From: Halomicrobium katesii DSM 19301
GTDB taxonomy: Archaea > Halobacteriota > Halobacteria > Halobacteriales > Haloarculaceae
Length of the DNA: 64,000 bases
Direction: 5' to 3'
Assembly: GCF_000379085.1 (NCBI RefSeq)
Contig: NZ_KB905378.1
Coordinates: 2,175,699 to 2,239,698, forward strand
The position numbers and the translations under genes were made by a program. The first letter of the stretch is position 1. Every line of letters starts with the position of its first letter. Positions 17,411 through 27,157 of the stretch are shown here, piece after piece. The notes under the pieces are model-generated. The model saw only the letters and a program-made list of their open reading frames with translations. It had not been told where the DNA came from and did no database searches.

Positions 17411-17420
17411 GTATATAATG
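17411..17420. promoter_or_regulatory. Shared TATA element between coaBC and the SRPBCC gene
   Basis: GTATATAATG lies in the 65-base divergent gap. It reads as a TATA box in both directions, about 27 bases from the coaBC ATG on the minus strand and about 37 from the ATG at 17453 on the plus strand. Confidence 0.5.
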
Positions 17421-17452
17421 TCGGGCGACAGCGGCGATAGAGGGCCAGACCT

Positions 17453-18010
17453 ATGCCGATCCCGGTCACACGTGTCACCGTGGACTCCGTCGACGTCAGC
17501 ACCGTCGTGTACGTCTCGCCAGCGGAAGTCTACGAGTTCCTGATGGACTTCCCCGGCTACGCTCGCTACTCGAAGTACCTCACGGACGTAGAGCAACGCG
17601 GCGACGGGACACCGGGCACGCAGTACGCGCTCCGCTTTGCCTGGTGGAAGCTCAGCTACACCGCCAGATCCGAGGTCGTCGCCGTCGATCCGCCGGACCA
17701 GATCGACTGGAAGATCACGAAAGACCTCGACGCCACCGGTCGCTGGCGGATCACCTCGCTCCCGGAGGAGCGACCCGAGGGCGAGGACCACGCCACCGAA
17801 GTGCGACTGACGGTGAACTTCGATCCGGGGTCGGCGTCGTCGAGCGCGCTCGACCTCCCGCGGCTGGTGTCGATGGACTGGGTGATCGAGAAGGTAACGC
17901 CGCTGATCCAGGAAGAGGCAGAGCGAGTGGTCGAGCGGATCGTCGCCGATCTGGAGGGGCGTCGGCGCGACGTGGAGCTGACGATTCACACCAGTCCCGA
18001 CGCCGTCTGA
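17453..18010 (+). CDS. SRPBCC family (START/polyketide cyclase-like) protein
   Basis: 185 residues. VYVSPAEVYEFLMDFPGYARYSKYL (split: the VSPAEVYEF and FPGYARYSKY elements, residues ~22-46) is the opening of the SRPBCC/Coq10-like fold, a cavity that binds hydrophobic ligands. The C-terminal helix LIQEEAERVVERIVADLEG is also typical. Ligand unknown. A GTG at 17480 is an alternative start nearer to where the fold begins. Confidence 0.8.
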   Translation: MPIPVTRVTVDSVDVSTVVYVSPAEVYEFLMDFPGYARYSKYLTDVEQRGDGTPGTQYALRFAWWKLSYTARSEVVAVDPPDQIDWKITKDLDATGRWRITSLPEERPEGEDHATEVRLTVNFDPGSASSSALDLPRLVSMDWVIEKVTPLIQEEAERVVERIVADLEGRRRDVELTIHTSPDAV

Positions 18011-18098
18011 TACTGTCGGCCGGCGATCACGGACGACGTTCGCGATAGCGACGTGAACCGATCGACAGCGGCGCGGTCCCGACCGAAGACGACGTGTG

Positions 18099-18779
18099 CT
18101 ACTCCGGCGTGTCGTAGTCGCCGCCGTACTTCATGAACACGTAGGCCAGTCCCAGCGTCGCGGTCATCACGACCGACGCGGCGACGCCGAGGGACTTGAT
18201 GCTCTCGGGGACGGCCGGCGCTGCGCTACTGCCACCGCCACCGCCGCCACCACCGCCGCCACCGCCGGAGTCGGCAGTCGGGTAGTCGGAGCCGACGACG
18301 ACGGCCCCGAGCATGCCGAGGCTCTCGTGGGGGACACAGTAGTACTTGTAGATGCCGTCCTCCTCGAAGGTGTGTTCGTACTGGACGCCGGTCGTGTCGA
18401 CGGCATCGCCCGATTCGAGTGGACCGTCGCCGTCGGAGACGACGTTGTGTCGCCCGCCTTCGCCGGTCCACTCGAACTCCACAGTCGCACCGTTGTCCAC
18501 GTGGACGGCCGCCGGTCCGAAACCGAACGCACCGCCGTTGGCCTGGGTGCCGACCTCGACGGTCACGGTGTCCTGGCCCGTCGCGTCGGCGGTCTCGTCG
18601 AAGTTGCTCGTGTTGCTGAACCATCCGCCGTAGTCCGGTGTGCCGCCACCGCCGCCGCCGCCGTCGCCGCCCTCTTCTTCCTGGGCCGCCACGGTTCCGG
18701 CCGCCCCGGCGGCGGTCGCCGCGCCCGCGGCCGTCCGCATGAAGCCACGGCGTGACACGTCGGCTGAACCCTCTGTCAT
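18099..18779 (-). CDS. Halocyanin-like blue copper protein, Tat-exported and membrane-anchored
   Basis: 226 residues. The Tat signal SRRGFMRTAAGAATAAGAAG spans residues 9-28. The plastocyanin-like domain (~45-165) has all four type 1 copper ligands in order: His111 (GGRHNVV), Cys148 and His151 (YYCVPHES), Met156 (LGM). A poly-glycine linker follows and a C-terminal helix (~200-220) anchors it outside the membrane. It would carry electrons between membrane complexes. ATG 18779 is close behind a TATA box (GTATATACT, 18807-18815). Confidence 0.92.
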   Translation of the reverse strand: MTEGSADVSRRGFMRTAAGAATAAGAAGTVAAQEEEGGDGGGGGGGTPDYGGWFSNTSNFDETADATGQDTVTVEVGTQANGGAFGFGPAAVHVDNGATVEFEWTGEGGRHNVVSDGDGPLESGDAVDTTGVQYEHTFEEDGIYKYYCVPHESLGMLGAVVVGSDYPTADSGGGGGGGGGGGGSSAAPAVPESIKSLGVAASVVMTATLGLAYVFMKYGGDYDTPE

Positions 18780-18953
18780 ACGCGGCGCTTGGGTGTCCCC
18801 CGTAGTATATACTTCGATACGGCTCCCCGACCATCGACGGCCGCTCTGGAGGCCCGCAGTCACACCCCACCGCCGGCTGTCGGTGAGGTGTCCAGTTGCG
18901 GTGACGGGTCACAGCCACAAGCCGTTAAATGGGGGCCACCCAAACGAGGTGGT

Positions 18954-19694
18954 ATGTCAGCCGGGAGCGAACAGGGCATCGTCGGGGGGATCCGGATCGA
19001 CATCAAACGGCTTCACGAGACCTGGATGGCGCTGGTCTATCCTCGCCAGCGGGCCACGGACGAGGGCGTGCTGGGCAAGTGGACGCCCGACAGCCAGTTC
19101 GGACTCGCCCTCTACCGGCTCTGGTCGGCCGTCGGTCTCCCGGTCGTCGCTCTGACCTATCCGCTCGTCTTGCTGGGTGCCTTTCTCCGGTTCCAGACGC
19201 GACGAGTCGACAGCACCGCGACGCGGCTCGGCGTCGTCGGCGTCGTCGTGCTGTCGGTGCTCGTCTGGGGGTCCCTGATCGCGCTCGTACGGTACCAGCT
19301 CGACCTCGCGACCGGCGGGATCGTCGCGGTCGCCGCCGCCAGCCTCGTTGCGACCGTCTCGGCCGCGCTGGCGGTGCTCACGCGACGCGCTGGCGGACGA
19401 GCGGTGACCGTCTTCGTCTCGTACCCGTTCGGCGTGACGGCGATCTTCCTGCCGCCGGTCGTCGCGGCGCTGTTCTCGCCGGCCGTCGCCGACGCCGTGA
19501 TCCCGCTGAGTGACAGCCTCGCACGCTGGCTCCTCTTCAACGTGATGGACCCGGTCGGTGCCGGTGACTTCCTCCGGGCCAACTTCGAGCGGGAGGGGGC
19601 CGCCCACGCCATCATCTGGTTCGGGATCTCCGTGCCGCTTGGCTGGCTGCTCGGCATCCTCGTGACCCTCGCCGACCTCGTGCGCCCGACGTGA
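18954..19694 (+). CDS. Multi-pass membrane protein, unknown function
   Basis: 246 residues from ATG 18954 (MSAGSEQGIVGGIRIDIKRL). A soluble N-terminal segment with HETWMALVYPRQR is followed by about six hydrophobic helices. I know no motif in it. It is divergent from the halocyanin gene and may be a membrane partner, but this is only proximity. Confidence 0.75.
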   Translation: MSAGSEQGIVGGIRIDIKRLHETWMALVYPRQRATDEGVLGKWTPDSQFGLALYRLWSAVGLPVVALTYPLVLLGAFLRFQTRRVDSTATRLGVVGVVVLSVLVWGSLIALVRYQLDLATGGIVAVAAASLVATVSAALAVLTRRAGGRAVTVFVSYPFGVTAIFLPPVVAALFSPAVADAVIPLSDSLARWLLFNVMDPVGAGDFLRANFEREGAAHAIIWFGISVPLGWLLGILVTLADLVRPT

Positions 19695-19753
19695 TCCCCC
19701 GCGGGAATCACCGTCTCGACAAGGCTTTTGACCGCAGCAGCTAAGCGTCACAC

Positions 19754-19951
19754 ATGGAGTTCAACACCACGGTCACCGCAGCCGCGTTCGTCGTCCTCTT
19801 CGGCGTGCTCGCCGGTGGGACGATCACCAGTCCCATGCCCCAGACGCTGAGCTTCGGTATCACCGGCGGACTGCTCGTGTTCGGACTACTCGTCCTGTTC
19901 GTCGGCGTCAAGCACGGTGAGTACCGCGCCAGCCACTATAGTAACAATTGA
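19754..19951 (+). CDS. Small two-helix membrane protein
   Basis: 65 residues: helix at ~8-25, GTITSPMPQTL, helix at ~34-50, then VGVKHGEYRASHYSNN. The KHGEYRA tail recalls small haloarchaeal membrane proteins of unknown function. The last codons (Tyr-Ser-Asn-Asn-stop) are supplied by the palindromic repeat at 19935-20022, so the native C-terminus has probably been replaced. Confidence 0.7.
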   Translation: MEFNTTVTAAAFVVLFGVLAGGTITSPMPQTLSFGITGGLLVFGLLVLFVGVKHGEYRASHYSNN

Positions 19952-20022
19952 AACGATTTACACACCGATCGCACTGCCGTCGTGCGATCGGGTGTGCATT
20001 GATTTTCAATTGCTACTATAGT
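19935..20022. mobile_element. MITE-like palindromic element (88 bp)
   Basis: Near-perfect inverted repeat. The left arm begins ACTATAGTAACAATTGAAA and the right arm, reverse-complemented, begins ACTATAGTAGCAATTGAAA. Both continue into a matching CACACC(C)GATCGCAC core with only a few mismatches around a short centre. It has no coding capacity. The low GC content, terminal TA dinucleotides and full-length hairpin fit a small non-autonomous transposable element. It sits exactly between two convergent genes and provides the stop codon of both. Confidence 0.75.
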
Positions 20023-20765
20023 CAGCAGACGCTTTTCGGATCGATCACGCGCGCTCCAGTCGAGGCACCGTCCCCGACAGCTACGGTACCGGACTGGTCC
20101 TCGCCCAGTAGGATCGCCGCGCCGACTCGCATGGGAGCCACCACACCGGCGATCAGCGTCCCCGGCTCGGTCAGGGGCGCTGCGATCGTCACCTCGTCGC
20201 TTGCGGTGAGATCGTACTCGTCGACGACGCGGTCGGCCCCGGCCAGCAACTCGCCGTGGGTGTACGTGCGGTCGGCCGCCAGCACGGGATCGTCCGGATC
20301 GAGCGCCGCGGGCGGTGCCAGTGGGTTCTCGCTCCAGGCCTCGCGTTCGAGGTGTGCGACGGTCGGATCGTCGGGCGGTCCACCGTAGGCCAGCGCCTTC
20401 GTGCCGGGTGCCAGCTCGTAGCGGGCGACCCAGTCGTCGGGCGCGATCATCGCCTTCGCGTCGACGGCCGTCGGCGGTGCGAGATCGACGACCGCGCCGT
20501 CGACCGCCGCCGCGAGGACGGCGAGGACGGGGTCCGGTGTCCCGCCGAGCCAGCCCGGTTCGTCGTCCGCAGTCGGCGCTTTCGGACCGACGACGACGGC
20601 CACGCGAGCCCCCTCGCGGACGCCGTAGTGGCGCAAGAGATTCCCCGTCTTCCAGACGTTGATCGCGAAGTCGGCGTAGCTGTACGGTGCGGCCCGTTCG
20701 CTCGACGCGAACAGCGAACCGTCGCTGTCGCGTGCGTCGGCGACGAGGTCCCCGAGTGTCTGCAT
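20022..20765 (-). CDS. AMP-binding (acyl-CoA synthetase-like) protein, short form
   Basis: 247 residues from ATG 20765. The start (SYADFAINVWKTGNLLRHYGVREGARVAVVVG) resembles the N-terminal domain of acyl-adenylate-forming enzymes (listed in pieces: SYADFAINVWKTGN, YGVREGARVAVVVG), and PLTEPGTLIAGVVAPMRVGA resembles a later strand. Full enzymes have >500 residues, and the P-loop (TSGTTGxPK) and the C-terminal lid lysine are missing. It may be a catalytically inactive relative. Its stop codon lies at the edge of the 88-bp palindromic element, so the C-terminus may have been clipped. Confidence 0.65.
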   Translation of the reverse strand: MQTLGDLVADARDSDGSLFASSERAAPYSYADFAINVWKTGNLLRHYGVREGARVAVVVGPKAPTADDEPGWLGGTPDPVLAVLAAAVDGAVVDLAPPTAVDAKAMIAPDDWVARYELAPGTKALAYGGPPDDPTVAHLEREAWSENPLAPPAALDPDDPVLAADRTYTHGELLAGADRVVDEYDLTASDEVTIAAPLTEPGTLIAGVVAPMRVGAAILLGEDQSGTVAVGDGASTGARVIDPKSVC

Positions 20766-20808
20766 GGCCGGCAGTTAGGGACGGGGTAAGAAAAGACGGC
20801 GGATCCGG

Positions 20809-21972
20809 CTACAGCGAGTTCTTCAGCTTCTCGAAGAACCCCTCGTCGACCGAGACCTCCTCGCCGCCGGCCTCGGCGAACTGCTTGAGCGCGTCGCGCT
20901 GTTCGTCGGTCAGCTCGTCGGGCGTCACGACCTGGACCTCGACGTAGAGGTCGCCCTCCCCGCGCCGCCGGAGTCGGGGCATCCCCTTGCCCGAAAGGCG
21001 GAACACTTCGCCGCTCTGGGTGCCCGCCGGCACGTCGAACTCGACGGTGCCGTCGAACGTCTCGACATCGGCGGTGTCGCCGAAGACGGCCTGCGGGAAG
21101 GAGATCGGGAGGTGGTAGTGCAGATCCGCGCCGTCGCGGTCGAACTCGGGGTGGTCACGGACCGACACCTCGATCAGGAGATCGCCGTTGCGCGCGCCTC
21201 GGTCGCCGGGCGCGCCCTCGCCGTTCATCCGGAGAGTCTGGCCGTCCTGGATGCCGGCCGGGACCTCGATGGTCAGCGTCGCCTGGTTGCGGACCGTCCC
21301 GTCGCCGCGACAGGTCGAGCAGGTCTCGTCGTACAGCGTCCCGTCGCCCTCACAGCGCCGGCAGGTCTGGGTCTGCTGGACGCGTCCCATCGGCGTCTGC
21401 TGGACGGTCGTCTGCTGTCCCTGGCCGTTACACTGCGGGCAGGTCCGGGAGTCGCTGTCGGGCGGGTGGCCCCGTCCGTTACAGTCTGCACAGGTCTCGG
21501 GCCGGCGGACGGTGAGGTCTTCCTCGACGCCGCTGTAGGCCGCTTCGAGATCGATCGTGACGGAGGTCTTGAGGTCCTGTCCCTGCTGGGGCCCGCTGCT
21601 GGAGCGGCCGCCGCCGAAGAACTGGTCGAAGATGTCGCCCATCCCGCCACCGCCGCCACCGAAGGGACCGCCGCCCCCGGCACCGCCGAACGGGCCGCTG
21701 CCACCGGCACCGCCGGCACCGCCACCGCCGACGCCGCCGTGTTTCTCGGCCTGCTCGAACCGCTCGTGGCCGACCTGGTCGTACATCTGGCGTTTCTCCT
21801 CGTCGGTGAGGACCTCCTTTGCCTTCTGTATCTTCTTGAACTTCTCCTCGGCGTTCGGGTCGTCGGAGACGTCGGGGTGGTACTCCTGTGCTTTCTTCCG
21901 GTACGCGTCTTTGATCTCGTCTTCGCTGGCGTCCCGGGAGACCCCGAGTACTTCGTAGAAGTCCTCGCTCAT
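20809..21972 (-). CDS. dnaJ: Chaperone DnaJ (Hsp40)
   Basis: 387 residues from ATG 21972. J domain at 1-70 with the HPD tripeptide (EYHPDVSDDP), a Gly/Phe-rich linker (~75-130), four CxxCxGxG zinc motifs (CADCNGRG, CPQCNGQG, CRRCEGDG, CSTCRGDG) and the C-terminal substrate domains. It stimulates DnaK ATPase and delivers unfolded clients. It is separated from dnaK by three genes, whereas many genomes keep them adjacent. A TATA-like TTTTCAAG lies ~30 bases upstream (22003-22010). Confidence 0.96.
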   Translation of the reverse strand: MSEDFYEVLGVSRDASEDEIKDAYRKKAQEYHPDVSDDPNAEEKFKKIQKAKEVLTDEEKRQMYDQVGHERFEQAEKHGGVGGGGAGGAGGSGPFGGAGGGGPFGGGGGGMGDIFDQFFGGGRSSSGPQQGQDLKTSVTIDLEAAYSGVEEDLTVRRPETCADCNGRGHPPDSDSRTCPQCNGQGQQTTVQQTPMGRVQQTQTCRRCEGDGTLYDETCSTCRGDGTVRNQATLTIEVPAGIQDGQTLRMNGEGAPGDRGARNGDLLIEVSVRDHPEFDRDGADLHYHLPISFPQAVFGDTADVETFDGTVEFDVPAGTQSGEVFRLSGKGMPRLRRRGEGDLYVEVQVVTPDELTDEQRDALKQFAEAGGEEVSVDEGFFEKLKNSL

Positions 21973-22100
21973 TCGTTGTCCACCCGTAGACGATTGAGGT
22001 ACTTGAAAAGAACGGGTCGGGGACGAGTGCGCGATGACGGTTCGACGGCTTCGACCGGGTATCGACCGATTCAAGACGCTCCCTCGTGACCCTCGAAGCG

Positions 22101-22595
22101 ATGGAAGTGAGCGACTACGTCCGGGCGGCGTTCGGCGTCGAGCGCGTGGCCGTCTGGCTCGCGGCCGGCGTCGCCGTCGCCGTCGTCGTGCTCGCCGTCG
22201 GTGCGTCCGGTGCCGGGATCGTCGACCCGCCGACGGCCTCTTTCGACGGCTCCTACGACGCCGACACGCACACCGTGACGATCACCCACGCCGGTGGCGA
22301 CACCGTCTCGACGGCACGGCTCGCGCTCGTCGTGACCGGCGAGACGGGGACGAACGTGGCGACGGTGAACTGGTCCGAGGACGGCGGTGAGAAACTCGGT
22401 CCCGGCGGGGCGCTCTCGCTCGACGATCCGACGGTCGACGCCGACGGTGACGGTGACTACTTCGACGCCGATCGAACGGTCGGCTTCCCCCTGACCGCCG
22501 GTGTGACCGTCGAGGTGCGCTGGACCGGCCGGCCGCTTGGTGGGGCCGGAGCGCAGACGGTGACGCTCGACTCCTACGAGGTCGGCGCGAACTGA
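22101..22595 (+). CDS. Type IV pilin-like / single-helix surface protein
   Basis: 164 residues from ATG 22101 (MEVSDYVRAAFGVERVAVWL). One N-terminal hydrophobic helix is followed by ASFDGSYDADTHTVTITHAGGD, which has the FxxxYDxxxxxxxITHxGGD pattern of the pilins at 5872 and 7407 (quoted in two parts: ASFDGSYDADTH, TVTITHAGGD). The leader lacks the usual AVSPVIG cleavage site, so processing by PibD is doubtful. It may be a minor pilin or a related secreted protein. Confidence 0.65.
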   Translation: MEVSDYVRAAFGVERVAVWLAAGVAVAVVVLAVGASGAGIVDPPTASFDGSYDADTHTVTITHAGGDTVSTARLALVVTGETGTNVATVNWSEDGGEKLGPGGALSLDDPTVDADGDGDYFDADRTVGFPLTAGVTVEVRWTGRPLGGAGAQTVTLDSYEVGAN

Positions 22596-22641
22596 TCGAC
22601 GCAAACTGATCGAGACGGACTGTTACTGCGTTTTCCGGCAC

Positions 22642-23445
22642 TTAGTTCCAGGGTGCTGCGTCGAAGTCGAGATGACGGTCCTCGCGTTCGATTCCGTCGA
22701 TCGCCGCGAGGTCCTCGTCGTCCAGTGCGAGGTCGAGGCTCGCGTAGTTGTCCTCGATGTGGGCGGGACTGGTCGCCTTCGGGATCGCGACGACGTTGTC
22801 CTTCGAGCGCAGCCAGGCGAGACTGACCTGGGCCTCGCTGACGCCGTGTTTGTCGGCGACCTCGCTGACTTCGGGGACGTCGAACACGTCGCCCCGTGCC
22901 AGCGGCGAGTACGCGACGAGGTAGTAGTCGTGTGCCTGTGCGTGGGCGACGAGCGCCTCTTGCTGGAGCAGCGGGTGCATCTCGACCTGGTTCGCGAACA
23001 GCGGCGCATCGAGTATCTCCATCGCCTCCTCGACCAGTTCGGGCGAAAAATTCGAGACGCCGACCTCTCGGATCAGCCCGTCTGCGACCAATTCGTCGAA
23101 AGCGGGGAGCGTCTCTTCGGCGTCGTAATCGCCCATCGGCCAGTGGACGTAGAAGAGGTCGAGTGCGTCGACGCCGAGGCGATCGAGACTCTGCTCGGCC
23201 GTCTCGATCACGCCGTCGTAGGTCAGCCCCGTCGCCTTCGTGTGAGCCTTCGAGGCGAGGACGAACGACTCGCGATCCACGTCCGCACGCTCGATTCCCT
23301 CGCCGACGTGTTGCTCGTTACCGTAGATGTCGGCGGTGTCGACGTGGCGGTACCCCATCTCCAGGGCCGTCTGGACGGCGTTCGCGCACGCCTCGGGGTC
23401 CGTGTTCTCCCACGTTCCGATACCGACCGGTGGTAGCTCGGTCAT
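22642..23445 (-). CDS. Aldo/keto reductase
   Basis: 267 residues from ATG 23445 (MTELPPVGIGTWENTD). The family tetrad is present: Asp and Tyr in HVDTADIYGNE, Lys in VLASKAHT, His in LFYVHWPMGD. The NADPH-binding end IPKATSPAHIEDN is near the C-terminus. It reduces carbonyl compounds; the substrate cannot be inferred. The sequence is closest in style to bacterial 2,5-diketo-gluconate reductase-like AKRs. Confidence 0.93.
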   Translation of the reverse strand: MTELPPVGIGTWENTDPEACANAVQTALEMGYRHVDTADIYGNEQHVGEGIERADVDRESFVLASKAHTKATGLTYDGVIETAEQSLDRLGVDALDLFYVHWPMGDYDAEETLPAFDELVADGLIREVGVSNFSPELVEEAMEILDAPLFANQVEMHPLLQQEALVAHAQAHDYYLVAYSPLARGDVFDVPEVSEVADKHGVSEAQVSLAWLRSKDNVVAIPKATSPAHIEDNYASLDLALDDEDLAAIDGIEREDRHLDFDAAPWN

Positions 23446-23583
23446 ATCGGAGCGTTGCGAACTGAGAACAATGGGTGTTGTGGTTGTCTCTTCGGGGTGA
23501 CGCGCCGGACGACCCCAATCGCAGTGACATCTTAGATACACAACCGGTATCTAAATAATCAACCCCTGTGAACGTGTCTCCTG

Positions 23584-24000
23584 GTGTTGTCAATAGATAA
23601 CAATGCTGGGGATGGGACGCCGCCGCTCGGGCACCTCGACAGCGGGACCGATACAACAGGTGACCTGCCGGATCCGGACCGGCTCTTCGACGCGTTCGCG
23701 TCGACGGTCAGGCGACAGACGCTGTGTTACCTGTTCGACGAGCCCCGAACGACGGTCGAGACGCTGGCGACGCTGCTCGCCGCTCAGCGTTCGACCGCCG
23801 ACGGCCCGGTCGACCCGACCGAACGCGACCGCGTCGCGATCGAACTCCGCCACGTCCACCTCCCAGAGCTCGCCGACGCGACGCTGATCGAGTACGACAG
23901 CGCCACCGGCGACGTTCGACTGCGTGAGTTTCCGGACCCGGTTCGGGATCTCCTCCGGTTTACACGGCGATACGAACGCGCGATCGAAGACGGATCGTAG
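23584..24000 (+). CDS. DUF7344-type winged-helix regulator
   Basis: 138 residues from GTG 23584. DRLFDAFASTVRRQTLCYLF and ELRHVHLPELADATLIEYDS are the conserved pieces of a haloarchaeal winged-helix family in which a helix-turn-helix precedes HxHLPxL. A TATA-like TATCTAAATAAT is ~27 bases upstream, so it is probably leaderless. It is divergent from the aldo/keto reductase gene, which it might regulate. Confidence 0.8.
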   Translation: MLSIDNNAGDGTPPLGHLDSGTDTTGDLPDPDRLFDAFASTVRRQTLCYLFDEPRTTVETLATLLAAQRSTADGPVDPTERDRVAIELRHVHLPELADATLIEYDSATGDVRLREFPDPVRDLLRFTRRYERAIEDGS

Positions 24001-24034
24001 GACGGCGACTATTCGTCGTCGTCTTCGTCCACTT

Positions 24035-24272
24035 CAGAAAGCTCGCTTACGCTCGCTTTCTGAAACACCGATAGACTCACTGCGTTCGTCTATCGAGCCG
24101 AGGAAAGCCCCTCAGACTCGTTTCACTCGTCTTCGTCGTTTTCCTCGACGTCCTCAGAAATCGGAGATTTCTGATGGGCTCAGGAGGACGACTCTCCGTC
24201 GTCGTCCTCTTCGAAAAGTTCGCTTCGCTCACTTTTCGAAACACCGGAAGACTTCGCTCCGCTCGTCTTCCG
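24035..24272. repeat. Cluster of five to six unrelated hairpins sharing a loop motif
   Basis: Stems are at 24035-24062 (CAGAAAGC), 24070-24094 (GATAGAC), a weak one at 24114-24132, then 24155-24173 (CAGAAATC), 24210-24240 (TTCGAAAAGT) and 24245-24272 (CGGAAGAC). Stem sequences differ from each other, yet most loops read like TCGCTTCGCTC (for example TCGCTTCGCTC, TCGCTTACGCTC, TCACTGCGTTC). The region is the 296-base gap between the regulator and dnaK and has no gene. Confidence 0.8.
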
Positions 24273-24296
24273 TGCAGACGAAGACGACTCGTCCTT

Positions 24297-26207
<1,911 letters not shown>

Positions 26208-26235
26208 CTTACTCACCTATACCCGATTGCGCCGG

Positions 26236-26241
26236 TTAAAA
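26236..26241 (-). promoter_or_regulatory. Proximal TATA-like element of dnaK
   Basis: TTTTAA on the minus strand, ~25 bases before GTG 26216 / ATG 26207. The grpE start has a very similar TTCTTTTACC element at the same distance. Confidence 0.45.
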
Positions 26242-26294
26242 GTTGCTAGATTCGATAGCGAGGAACCACGGGGAGGAACCCCATGCGTACCGTT

Positions 26295-26331
26295 TTCGAC
26301 CAGTGGTGACTATTCGACCGGTGGATATAAA
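26295..26331 (-). promoter_or_regulatory. Distal dnaK promoter with two direct repeats
   Basis: A TATA box TTTATATC (26324-26331, minus strand) is followed in the transcribed direction by two copies of a 12-base motif, TTCGACC(G/A)GTGG on the plus strand at 26313-26324 and 26295-26306, one period of 18 bases. The repeats cover the expected transcription start, so they could bind a heat-shock regulator. Inference. Confidence 0.45.
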
Positions 26332-26396
26332 CCCAACCACAATACTACCGCTCAGAGTGGTTCTACGCCGGACTCGCCAGGTGTCAGATCGAGTGT

Positions 26397-27056
26397 CTAC
26401 TCGCCCTCGCTGACGGTGACCTGTGCCTCCCGGAGCACCTTCTCGGCCATCACGTAGCCCGCCCGGTGGACCTCGTCGATGGTCCCCTCGGGCTGGTCGG
26501 AGTCGACGCGGGCCAGTACCTGGTGATACTCGGGGTCCACGTCGGCACCGGGCTCGGGCTCGATCACGTCGACGTTCTCGGCGTCGAGCACGTCGTCGAA
26601 CTGCCGGAGCGTCGATTCGACGCCGTCGCGGATGTCCACGTCTTCGTCCTGTTCGAGCGCACGCTGGAGGTTGTCGCGCACGTCGAGCAGTTTCGAGACG
26701 AGGTCTTCCGTGGCGCGCTGTTTCTCCTCCTCGCGGCGCTTTTTCATCCGTTTTTTGTAGTTCTGGAACTCGGCTTGCTTGCGCTTGAGCTTCGACTCCA
26801 GCTCGTCGATCTCCTCGTCGCGCTCGTCGACCGCCCCTTCGAGGCCGTCGACGCGCGTTCGCAGCGCCGCCAGCTCGTTGGCGATCTCTTCGGGCTCCGA
26901 CTCGGCGACCCGTTCGATCAGTTCCTCGTCGGCGTCCTCGTCGACACGCTCCTCGGATGCGGACTCGCCCGACGCGTCGGCGTCCTCTCGTTCGGTCCCG
27001 TCCTCGTCGGCTTCGCCGGACGACGCCTCGGTCTCTGCCGCGTCCTGCTCGGTCAT
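26397..27056 (-). CDS. grpE: Nucleotide exchange factor GrpE
   Basis: 219 residues. A very acidic N-terminal ~65 residues is followed by a long coiled coil (ELESKLKRKQAEFQNYKKRM) and the GrpE head domain (VSKLLDVRDNLQRALEQ, EYHQVLARVDSDQPEGTI, VHRAGYVMAEKVLREAQVTV). It releases ADP from DnaK. Same strand as dnaK, 190 bases upstream, each with its own TATA-like element. Confidence 0.96.
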   Translation of the reverse strand: MTEQDAAETEASSGEADEDGTEREDADASGESASEERVDEDADEELIERVAESEPEEIANELAALRTRVDGLEGAVDERDEEIDELESKLKRKQAEFQNYKKRMKKRREEEKQRATEDLVSKLLDVRDNLQRALEQDEDVDIRDGVESTLRQFDDVLDAENVDVIEPEPGADVDPEYHQVLARVDSDQPEGTIDEVHRAGYVMAEKVLREAQVTVSEGE

Positions 27057-27157
27057 ACCTGTAGCAGGGGGTCGCGCGGGTAAAAGAATTACAGAATCCG
27101 GTCGTACTCGCTCGTCGGGACCGCGGTGACGCGTCGGTCGACACCGCCCGACTCGCG

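Noticed and set aside
18640-19155. Proline-rich frame opposite the halocyanin poly-glycine linker
   Set aside because: The proline runs are just the complement of glycine codons in the halocyanin gene.
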